A stretch of DNA of 64,000 bases from Flavobacterium sp. GSB-24 (GTDB taxonomy: Bacteria; Bacteroidota; Bacteroidia; Flavobacteriales; Flavobacteriaceae), in the NCBI RefSeq assembly GCF_027924665.1, contig NZ_AP027043.1, positions 2,542,001 through 2,606,000 on the forward strand. Reading direction: 5' to 3'. The position numbers and the translations under genes are program-made. A model generated the notes under the pieces. It saw only the letters and a program-made list of their open reading frames with translations, searched no databases and was not told the DNA's origin. The stretch's first letter is position 1. Each line of letters opens with the position of its first letter. Shown here piece by piece: positions 52,235 through 61,274 of this stretch.

Positions 52235-54163
52235 ATGTTAAAAAGTAAAATCGACAAAGCAACAGGTTTCGAGAAAAGATTCGAAAACATTAATACAGTT
52301 GTTTTTGAAAACTCAACAGATGCTTCAAAAGAAGTAGCGCAAGAAATTGCAGCTTTAATTCAATCAAAACAAAAAGAAGGCAAACCTTGTATTTTAGGAT
52401 TAGCAACTGGTTCTTCTCCAAAAGGGTTGTATGCAGAATTGGTTCGTCTGCATAAAGAAGAAGGTTTGAGTTTTAAAAACGTAATTAGTTTTAATTTGGA
52501 TGAATATTATCCAATGGAGCCAAATTCAATCAATAGTTATGTTCGTTTTATGAAAGAGCTTTTGTTTGATCATGTCGATATTTTACCTGAAAACGCTCAT
52601 GTTCCAGACGGACTTTTAACAAAAGAACAAATTGCAGATTACTGCCACGAATATGAAGCAAAAATCGAAGCTCTAGGTGGAATCGATTTACAGATTCTAG
52701 GAATTGGAGGTAACGGACACATCGGATTTAACGAGTCTGGCTCGCTTCAAAACTCTAAAACTCGTTTGGTTGCATTAGATCATATTACAAGAGTTGCGGC
52801 AAGTAAAGATTTCTTCGGTTTGAACAATACACCAAGAACTGCCATTACACTTGGAGTGAAAAAAATAATGGAAGCCAAAAGAGTAATCTTATTGGCTTGG
52901 GGAGAAGGAAAAGCAAACATTGTAAAAAAATCTGTTGAAGACGAAGTTACAAACCGAGTACCAGCGTCATTTTTGCAAGAACATAACAACGCAGTATTTG
53001 TTTTAGATAAAGAAGCTTCTTCTAAACTAACAAGAATTAACAAACCTTGGTTAGTTGAGAAAATTGTTTGGACAGATAAATTAACTCGTAAAGCTGTTTT
53101 GGGATTGGCATTAGATCTTAAAAAACCAATTTTAATGCTTACAGATGCAGATTACATCGAAAATGGTATGAGCGATTTATTAGCAGATTCTGGTCCAGCT
53201 TATGACATCAATATTAAGATTTTCAATAAATTACAAAATACAATTACGGGTTGGCCTGGCGGAAAACCAAATGCTGACGACACAAATCGTCCAGAAAGAG
53301 CAGAGCCGGCTAAAAAACGTGTATTAATTTTTAGTCCGCATCCAGATGACGATATTATCAGTATGGGAGGAACTTTCATGCGTCTGCAAGAGCAGGGGCA
53401 CGAAGTACACGTAGCGTACCAAACATCTGGAAATATTGCAGTTGCAGATGATGAAGCACTTCGTTTTGCAAGATTCGTAATTGATTACAATGAAAAATTC
53501 GGAATCAAAAGTGAAGAGGCAGATAATATCTATAAAAAAGCAGAAACATTCTTAGAGAATAAAAAGAACAGTGAAATTGATATTCCTGAAGTTCGCTACA
53601 TTAAAGGTCTAATTAGAAAAGGTGAGGCGAGAGCAACAAGTCATTTTGTTGGTCTGCCGGACAGCCAGATTCATTTTATGGAATTACCTTTCTATGAAAC
53701 AGGAACAATTGAGAAAAAACCAATTGGACCAGAAGATATTCAATTGACTGTAGATTTAATCGAAAAAATTAAACCGCACCAAATTTATGCTGCTGGAGAT
53801 TTAGCAGATCCGCACGGAACACATAAAGTTTGTTTAGATGCCATTTTTGAAGCTGTAAAAGTTTTAAAACCAAAAGAATTTATGAACGACTGCTGGTTAT
53901 GGCTATACCGTGGAGCTTGGCAGGAATGGGGAATTGACGAAGTTGAAATGGCTGTTCCAATGAGTCCAGATCAGGTTTTAGAAAAACGTCACGGAATCTT
54001 CAAACACCAATCTCAAAAAGACGGAGTTGTTTTCCAAGGGACAGATGCAAGGGAGTTCTGGCAAAGAGCAGAAGACAGAAACCGCGAAACAGCAGCTTTG
54101 TATCACCAATTAGGTTTAGCAACTTATGCAGCGATGGAAGCTTTTGTGAGATGGCATTACTAA
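52235..54163 (+). CDS. nagB: Glucosamine-6-phosphate deaminase fused to a PIG-L de-N-acetylase-type domain
   Basis: A 642-residue bifunctional-looking protein. The N-terminal NagB domain (about 20-275) has FNLDEYYPM, GGNGHIGFNESG near 155 and ALTLG-like AITLGVKKIM; it converts glucosamine-6-phosphate to fructose-6-phosphate and ammonia. The C-terminal domain (about 360-600) is of the PIG-L/LmbE family, with the metal motif SPHPDDDIISMGG near 367 and DPHGTHKVC near 527. PIG-L proteins are zinc-dependent deacetylases, so one chain could deacetylate GlcNAc derivatives and then deaminate them. The same fusion occurs widely in Bacteroidota. It is cotranscribed with the transporter. Confidence 0.93.
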   Translation: MLKSKIDKATGFEKRFENINTVVFENSTDASKEVAQEIAALIQSKQKEGKPCILGLATGSSPKGLYAELVRLHKEEGLSFKNVISFNLDEYYPMEPNSINSYVRFMKELLFDHVDILPENAHVPDGLLTKEQIADYCHEYEAKIEALGGIDLQILGIGGNGHIGFNESGSLQNSKTRLVALDHITRVAASKDFFGLNNTPRTAITLGVKKIMEAKRVILLAWGEGKANIVKKSVEDEVTNRVPASFLQEHNNAVFVLDKEASSKLTRINKPWLVEKIVWTDKLTRKAVLGLALDLKKPILMLTDADYIENGMSDLLADSGPAYDINIKIFNKLQNTITGWPGGKPNADDTNRPERAEPAKKRVLIFSPHPDDDIISMGGTFMRLQEQGHEVHVAYQTSGNIAVADDEALRFARFVIDYNEKFGIKSEEADNIYKKAETFLENKKNSEIDIPEVRYIKGLIRKGEARATSHFVGLPDSQIHFMELPFYETGTIEKKPIGPEDIQLTVDLIEKIKPHQIYAAGDLADPHGTHKVCLDAIFEAVKVLKPKEFMNDCWLWLYRGAWQEWGIDEVEMAVPMSPDQVLEKRHGIFKHQSQKDGVVFQGTDAREFWQRAEDRNRETAALYHQLGLATYAAMEAFVRWHY

Positions 54164-54258
54164 GAGGCTGAGGTTCTGAGATACTAAGATTCTAAGTTTT
54201 TTTTTCGCTACGAATTACACTAATAAAAAAATTTGTGTGAATTCTTGAAATTCGTGGC
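54162..54258. repeat. Octamer repeat plus CACGAATT-type inverted repeat after nagB
   Basis: GAGGCTGAGGTTCTGAGATACTAAGATTCTAAG in pieces (54164-54196) is another GATnCTAA member. Immediately after it, CTACGAATTACACTAAT (54207-54223) is mirrored by GTGTGAATTCTTGAAATTCGTGGC near 54235-54258. Two repeat families are thus stacked downstream of nagB. Confidence 0.65.
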
Positions 54259-54284
54259 AAAAAAATATACAGATTAGAAAATTA

Positions 54285-54506
54285 TTTTAATCTGTGGTAA
54301 AAAATAAATAGCTTTGTACGCGATAAGAAGCAGGAAGAAAGAATGAGTCGATATTCTTTTTTCTTGCTTCTTTTTTTAACTGTAAACAGAGACCGAGACT
54401 GAAAACTATTTCTTAATCTGTGGCAAAAGAGAAAAATAATAATAGCTTTGTACCTATGAAGCAAGAAGAGAGAAAATCTATATTCTTTCTTCTTGCTTCT
54501 TTTTTC
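54285..54506 (+). terminator. Tandem duplicated stem-loops with T tracts
   Basis: Two imperfect copies of a module of about 95 bp (54285-54377 and 54411-54506). Each contains TTAATCTGTGG, ATAGCTTTGTAC and a hairpin GAAGCAAGAAGAGAGAA...TTCTTTCTTCTTGCTTC (54327-54370 and 54458-54499) with a T tract behind. They look like two successive terminators after the nagB operon. The second hairpin ends 18 bp before the DUF3820 start codon. An antisense ORF here is repeat-derived. Confidence 0.7.
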
Positions 54507-54516
54507 TTTAAAAAAA

Positions 54517-54747
54517 ATGGAACAAGACAAAAAACTTCTCATCAAATTAGCACACACCAAAATGCCTTTCGGGAAATACGAAGGCAGATTTTTAATTGAT
54601 CTTCCAGAATATTACGTCGTTTGGTATCATAATAAAGGTTTTCCAAAAGGAGAGCTTGGACAGCAGCTGCAATTGATTTACGAATTGAAATTGAATGGGT
54701 TAGAAGAATTAATTCGCAATATAAAGAAGCAATATCCAAAGCCATAA
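54517..54747 (+). CDS. DUF3820 family protein
   Basis: A 76-residue protein from the ATG at 54517 (MEQDKKLLIKLAH). An in-frame extension of 8 residues lies inside the T tract of the preceding hairpin and is rejected. The core KMPFGKYEGRFLIDLPEYYV and the following WYHNKGFPKGELGQQL match DUF3820, small cytoplasmic proteins of unknown role, some once linked to quorum-regulated virulence. No partner gene is recognisable. It sits between the tandem hairpins and the pyrG promoter. Confidence 0.85.
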   Translation: MEQDKKLLIKLAHTKMPFGKYEGRFLIDLPEYYVVWYHNKGFPKGELGQQLQLIYELKLNGLEELIRNIKKQYPKP

Positions 54748-54937
54748 TAGATATTATTTAGATTGTTGGATTTTTATATAATTGGATAAAATTTTGGTTT
54801 TATTCTTTGAAAAAATGATAAAAGATAGATAAAGATTAATATATTGAATGGTTTTCTTTTGATTTGAAAAAGCCAAAAATCTTGCAATCTAAAATTCTAA
54901 AAATCTAAGAAGTCTAATGTTCAAATTGTCTAATTAA

Positions 54938-56602
<1,665 letters not shown>

Positions 56603-56680
56603 TAATTCATTCTAAGAGGTGTAACTTTTTAATCAAACGAATAACTAATAACCTCAAACGAATAACTTTTTTTAAAAATA

Positions 56681-58594
56681 ATGGAAGAAAAAAAATTTGA
56701 CCTTAATTCAATCATTGGTTTTGTATTGATATTTGGAATTTTGATTTGGATAATGTACCAAAATCAGCCTTCTGATAAAGAAATTGCTGCTGAAAAAGCC
56801 AAGAAAGAATTAGTTGCTAAACAAGAGGCACAAGCAAAAGCGGATAAAGCTAAAACAGCATCACTACCAGCTGCAGCGGTAACTCCTGGCGATACAGTAC
56901 AATTAGCTCAATTGCAAAAAACTTTAGGCGGATTTGCTTATTCTGCAACACTTCCTTCTGCGAAAGAAGCTTTTACTACAATCGAAAACGAAAAAATTAA
57001 ACTTAAAATCGCTAATAAAGGTGGTTATATTGTTGAAGCTACGCTGAAAGAATTTGAAAAAATTAAAAAAGGTTCAGGTCAATTAGTTGAATTAATTAAA
57101 AACAATAACTCTAGCTTAAATTTACAGCTTCTTACTACAGATAATAGAACTTTAAGTTCTAAGGATTTATATTTTGAACCAACTTTAGAAAAAATTGGTT
57201 CAGATCAAGTTTTATCTATGCGTTTAAAAGCAGGTGCAAATGAATTTTTAGAGTACAAATACATTCTGAAACCAAACGATTATTTAGTTGGTTTTGATAT
57301 TCGTTCTCAAGGTTTAAACAGAGTTTTAAATTCTGCTAAACCAGTTGATTTACAATGGGATTTAAAAACGTATAGAAATGAAAAAAGTATTTCTTACGAA
57401 AATCGTTATGCTCAAATTGATTATAAATACAACGAATCAAAATATAGCAATGTAAGTTCTCATGGACAAGGAAAAGAAGAAACTCCTGAAAAAGTAAGTT
57501 TTGTAGCTTTCAAGCAGCACTTCTTCACGACTATTTTAGCTACGGAGAAACCATTTGAAACTTCAAAATTACAATCTGATGATTTAGTTAAAGATGAAAA
57601 AATTGACACTGTTTTTACAAAACAGTTTAGAGCAAATTTACCTTTAGCATTCTCAAATGGTGAGATTGATTACAAAATGAGTTTGTATTTTGGTCCTGCT
57701 GATTACAAAACATTAAAATCTTACGATAAAAATTTCGAAAAAATCATTCCTTTAGGATGGGGAATTTTTGGATGGATTAACAAATTTATCTTTATTCCGT
57801 TATTTGGGTTTTTAAGTTCAACAATGGGATTGTCATTAGGAATTGCAATCATTATTTTTACGATTATTATCAAATTGGCTATGTCGCCAATTACGTATAA
57901 GTCATTCTTGTCTCAGGCTAAAATGAAAGTTTTAAGACCTGATATTGCAGAATTGGGAGAAAAATTCAAAAAAGACCCAATGAAAAAACAGCAAGAAACA
58001 ATGAAACTGTACAACAAAGCAGGAGTAAACCCAATGGCAGGATGTATCCCGGCATTGATTCAGCTTCCTTTTATGTATGCATCGTTCCAGTTTTTCCCAG
58101 CAGCTTTTGAATTAAGACAAAAAAGTTTCCTTTGGGCAGACGATTTATCATCTTTTGACTCGGTTGTGAAATTACCATTTACCATTCCAATGTATGGCGA
58201 TCATATCAGTTTGTTTCCAATTTTGGCGGCAATTGCGATTTTCTTCTACATGAAAATGACATCTGGAGATCAGCAAATGGCAGCGCCTCAACAAGAAGGT
58301 ATGCCGGATATGGCAAAAATGATGAAAATCATGATTTATGTTTCGCCATTAATGATGTTAATTTTCTTTAATAGTTATGGTGCAGGTTTAAGTTTGTATA
58401 ACTTTATCTCCAACTTAATTACTATCGGTATTATGTTCGTAATTAAAAATTACATCGTAGACAGCGAAAAAATTCACGCACAGATTCAAGAGAACAAACA
58501 AAGAGAGCCTAAAAAGCCAAGTAAGTTTCAACAGCGTCTTCAAGAAGTAATGGAACAACAAGAAGCTGCAAAAGCTCAGAATAAAAAGAAATAA
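56681..58594 (+). CDS. yidC: Membrane protein insertase YidC
   Basis: A 637-residue inner-membrane insertase. An N-terminal helix (10-24) is followed by a lysine/alanine-rich segment and a large periplasmic beta-domain (about 70-360). The conserved five-helix core begins near residue 370: GWGIFGWINKFIFIPL, NPMAGCIPALIQLPFMYASFQFFP, LMMLIFFNSYGAGLSLYNF. The C-terminus is basic. It inserts Sec-dependent and independent membrane proteins. It is followed by a strong bidirectional terminator. Confidence 0.97.
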   Translation: MEEKKFDLNSIIGFVLIFGILIWIMYQNQPSDKEIAAEKAKKELVAKQEAQAKADKAKTASLPAAAVTPGDTVQLAQLQKTLGGFAYSATLPSAKEAFTTIENEKIKLKIANKGGYIVEATLKEFEKIKKGSGQLVELIKNNNSSLNLQLLTTDNRTLSSKDLYFEPTLEKIGSDQVLSMRLKAGANEFLEYKYILKPNDYLVGFDIRSQGLNRVLNSAKPVDLQWDLKTYRNEKSISYENRYAQIDYKYNESKYSNVSSHGQGKEETPEKVSFVAFKQHFFTTILATEKPFETSKLQSDDLVKDEKIDTVFTKQFRANLPLAFSNGEIDYKMSLYFGPADYKTLKSYDKNFEKIIPLGWGIFGWINKFIFIPLFGFLSSTMGLSLGIAIIIFTIIIKLAMSPITYKSFLSQAKMKVLRPDIAELGEKFKKDPMKKQQETMKLYNKAGVNPMAGCIPALIQLPFMYASFQFFPAAFELRQKSFLWADDLSSFDSVVKLPFTIPMYGDHISLFPILAAIAIFFYMKMTSGDQQMAAPQQEGMPDMAKMMKIMIYVSPLMMLIFFNSYGAGLSLYNFISNLITIGIMFVIKNYIVDSEKIHAQIQENKQREPKKPSKFQQRLQEVMEQQEAAKAQNKKK

Positions 58595-58615
58595 TACTTT
58601 TTTAGTATATAAAAA

Positions 58616-58649
58616 GAAACCGTCTCGTTTTTTAACGAGACGGTTTTTT
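58616..58649. terminator. Bidirectional terminator between yidC and the fasciclin gene
   Basis: AAACCGTCTCGTT and AACGAGACGGTTT form a 13-bp stem with a TTTT loop, with A and T tracts on both sides. Confidence 0.92.
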
Positions 58650-58664
58650 TACAATTAGTTTTAT

Positions 58665-59645
58665 CTAAAATTTCGGTAATAAAACCTTGTCAATGACATG
58701 AATTATTCCATTTGAGCATTGCACATCTGTTGCTATAATATTACTGACTCTATTACTAGCGTCAGTAATTTTTGGACCGCCAGTTAAGTTAACAGTAAAA
58801 TTTTGACCGGCAAAAGTACTTACCACTTGTCCGTTTGTTAAAGCAGATGATTGAACATTTGCACCAGTAACTACGTGATATTTTAAAGTAGTTTCTAAAA
58901 CATTAGCAGGAATAGCAGGAAGACCTGAAAAACCAGTTTCGGTTAGGAAACTTGTAAAAGCAGCATTTGTAGGAGCAAAAACAGTAAATGGAGAATTTGC
59001 AGTTCCTGATAAAGTTGCAGCAAAACCAGATGAGGCATTGTATGTCAAAGCAGCAACCAGTGTGGTAAAGTTTTTATTGGCCACTGCATGGTTTAAAATT
59101 GTTGGTAATCCGATAACGCCATCTACTATGTGAATAACACCATTAGAAGCTTCAATATCTGCAGTAGTTACCATCGCACCTCCATTTGTTTTCCCGCCGT
59201 TAATGTCGACTCCTGTGCCTTTTTCCAGATACATACTGATAGTGTTCGAAGTTGAAGCACTTCCTTTAGCTAAAGTTTTTACATATCCAGTAGCTATTTC
59301 AGAGGATTTTACCTTTGTGCTTAAAACGTGGTTCAATAGAATTTCTTTTAAAACAGGAACAGGAACTGCGTTAAGATTAGCATATCCATTTGCTTGTAAA
59401 AAAGCGGTAAAAGCAGTATTCGTTGGTGCAAAAACCGTAAATGTACCGGAAGAATTCAATGTAGTTGCCAAATCTGCTTTTTCCAAAGCTGCAACCAATG
59501 AACTAAGATTAGAATTTGTTTTTGCAATCGCCACAATTGTTTGCGGTTGTTGTGAATCATTATCATCATCATCGTTGTTACATGAAATACTGACGAAAGC
59601 GACTAATGCTAATAAAGCAATTAATTTAATTTTGATTGTTTTCAT
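58665..59645 (-). CDS. Fasciclin (FAS1) two-domain lipoprotein
   Basis: A 326-residue lipoprotein (lipobox VSIS-C, cysteine 22) with NNDDDDND right after the cysteine, an acidic tract often found in surface-exposed lipoproteins of Flavobacteriia. Two FAS1 adhesion domains follow, at about 38-175 (NSSGTFTVFAPTNTAFTAF, ASNGVIHIVDGVI) and 188-326 (SPFTVFAPTNAAFTSF, CSNGIIHVIDKVL). FAS1 proteins mediate adhesion to polymers or other cells. It is a single gene, convergent with yidC. Confidence 0.93.
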   Translation of the reverse strand: MKTIKIKLIALLALVAFVSISCNNDDDDNDSQQPQTIVAIAKTNSNLSSLVAALEKADLATTLNSSGTFTVFAPTNTAFTAFLQANGYANLNAVPVPVLKEILLNHVLSTKVKSSEIATGYVKTLAKGSASTSNTISMYLEKGTGVDINGGKTNGGAMVTTADIEASNGVIHIVDGVIGLPTILNHAVANKNFTTLVAALTYNASSGFAATLSGTANSPFTVFAPTNAAFTSFLTETGFSGLPAIPANVLETTLKYHVVTGANVQSSALTNGQVVSTFAGQNFTVNLTGGPKITDASNRVSNIIATDVQCSNGIIHVIDKVLLPKF

Positions 59646-59847
59646 AATATAGTTTTTTGTGTTTGTTACTACTAAGTTATCTATTTTTGTTTAACGGAAA
59701 AAGAAAATAATTAAACATTTATTAAAATTAGTAATTATTTAACTTTTGTTTATTCTATTGGTTTGTAGTTAATTATGAGTTTAGCACTTTTTAATTAGTG
59801 GGAATAGCCTTAAAAATGTTAAATCATATTTTTTGCTTAAAAGGCTC

Positions 59848-59876
59848 TTGTTATCCTTAAAATGGTTATATTTTTG
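59848..59876 (+). promoter_or_regulatory. Promoter of the MORN/YwqK-like gene
   Basis: -33 TTG at 59848-59850 and -7 TATTTTTG at 59869-59876 are separated by 18 bp, inside the normal range. The start codon of the downstream gene lies 46 bp after the -7 element. The rest of spacer 59646-59921 shows nothing notable. Confidence 0.75.
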
Positions 59877-59921
59877 TAATAATAAAACTCAATATTTGTT
59901 GTTATATAGAAAAAATAGATT

Positions 59922-60632
59922 ATGAAAAAATTTTTGCTTTTGTTTTTAATAAGTATTGCGGCTTATTCACAAGAATCTAACAAGGTAGATGCAAGCGGTA
60001 AAAAAGATGGGCTTTGGAAAGGAATTTACACCGAATCTAAGCGACCTCGTTATGAAGGAACTTTTAGTCACGGAAAAGAAACGGGGATTTTCAAATTTTT
60101 TGATGATACCAAAAAAGGAGATGTTATAGCTACTAGGGATTTTAGTGCCAATGATGGAAGTTCGTATACTATTTTTTATGATCAGAATAAAAACAAGGTA
60201 AGCGAAGGTAAAGAAGTTGGAAAATCTCGTGAAGGCGAATGGAAATATTACCATAAAGCTTCGAAAGTTTTAATGACCGTTGAAAATTATAAAAACGGAA
60301 AGCTTGAAGGTTTGAGAACCATTTATTATCCTAATGAAAAAGTGGCAGAGGAGATGATGTATAAAAATGGTTTAAAAGAAGGAGCTTACAAAAAGATGGG
60401 ACAGGACGGAACACTTTTGGAAGAGTCGAATTTTAAAAATAACGAATACAACGGCGATGCTGTTTTTTATGATTCAGATAAATCTGTTGCTTCTAAAGGC
60501 AAATTCGTAAATGGTAAAAAAGCAGGAATTTGGCAGTTTTATCAAAAAGGAAAATTGGTCAAAGAAGTAAATATGAGTGATCCAAAAAACACCAACAAAG
60601 CTTCTGAAAAAGGGCCGGCACCCAAAAAATAG
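59922..60632 (+). CDS. Secreted MORN/YwqK-like repeat protein
   Basis: A 236-residue exported protein (signal peptide to about 16). At least six MORN-like repeats of the GxYxNGKxxGxW type run from about 28 to 215 (for example DGLWKGIYTESK, EGEWKYYHKASK, NGLKEGAYKKMG, NGKKAGIWQFYQKGK). Family members are annotated as YwqK antitoxin relatives, but this protein is secreted and no toxin gene is adjacent, so antitoxin function is not supported. The C-terminus is basic and Pro/Lys-rich. The function is unknown. Confidence 0.82.
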   Translation: MKKFLLLFLISIAAYSQESNKVDASGKKDGLWKGIYTESKRPRYEGTFSHGKETGIFKFFDDTKKGDVIATRDFSANDGSSYTIFYDQNKNKVSEGKEVGKSREGEWKYYHKASKVLMTVENYKNGKLEGLRTIYYPNEKVAEEMMYKNGLKEGAYKKMGQDGTLLEESNFKNNEYNGDAVFYDSDKSVASKGKFVNGKKAGIWQFYQKGKLVKEVNMSDPKNTNKASEKGPAPKK

Positions 60633-60691
60633 TCATCTAATACATTTGTAATTACTTCATTCAAAATAAAAAAGAAAAAGAATAAATTGTT

Positions 60692-60699
60692 TACATTTG
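60692..60699 (+). promoter_or_regulatory. Promoter -7 element of the DUF4956 gene (TACATTTG)
   Basis: An exact TAnnTTTG match 22 bp before the start codon. No convincing -33 TTG at 17-23 bp upstream was found. Confidence 0.5.
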
Positions 60700-60721
60700 G
60701 GTAACCAATTTATTCTAACCA

Positions 60722-61267
60722 ATGGATTTACGCGAACTTTTAGGAAGATTTCTGCTGTTGTTTTTCTCAATTTTGGTTTTGTATTTTTTCTCCAATAGAA
60801 AGGATAATGCAACCATAAATCCATTAATGGTAATTGTTGGGTTGTGTACATTTTCACTGTGTTATCTTTTTACCAAAATAGAAATCGGAGTTGGAATTGG
60901 GTTTGGATTATTTGCAATTTTTTCAATACTTCGATTCAGAACGCAGTCTTTTACTGTAAATGCTGTGATCTTTCTGTTTGCGACCATTACATTATCGATT
61001 TTAGATATTATGTATCCTTTTGAAAAGATCGAACTGTTGTTATTTTTTCAAATAATAATAATCGGATTTTATGTTATCGCTTCGATTATTGTCAATAAAA
61101 AAGCTTCTAAATATTTAAATTCAGTCGATGTTAAAATTCCGCTTGACGAAAGTTTTTCTTTAAATTCAGAAGTAATTAGAAAATCAATTCAGGAGAAAAT
61201 AAAAATTGAAGAATTTGATTTTAGAATTGTATTAATCAATACCGCTGCAAACGAAATAGATCTTTAG
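60722..61267 (+). CDS. DUF4956 family membrane protein
   Basis: A 181-residue protein with four hydrophobic helices in the first 125 residues and a short soluble C-terminal part (about 130-181). The signature GVGIGFGLFAIFSILRFRT (about 59-77) is typical of DUF4956. Relatives often sit beside VTC-domain proteins linked to polyphosphate synthesis; no VTC gene is present here. It is convergent with the PEP/pyruvate-binding-domain gene, with only 7 bp between the stops. Confidence 0.85.
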   Translation: MDLRELLGRFLLLFFSILVLYFFSNRKDNATINPLMVIVGLCTFSLCYLFTKIEIGVGIGFGLFAIFSILRFRTQSFTVNAVIFLFATITLSILDIMYPFEKIELLLFFQIIIIGFYVIASIIVNKKASKYLNSVDVKIPLDESFSLNSEVIRKSIQEKIKIEEFDFRIVLINTAANEIDL

Positions 61268-61274
61268 TTTTCTA

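Noticed and set aside
54282..54560. A 92-codon minus-strand ORF with internally repeated protein sequence
   Set aside because: Its repetition simply reflects the duplicated stem-loop modules; it overlaps the DUF3820 gene and lacks any recognisable start context or family.
59922..60632. Antitoxin role suggested by the YwqK family name
   Set aside because: The protein has a signal peptide and no toxin gene is adjacent; the repeats alone do not imply a toxin-antitoxin pair.
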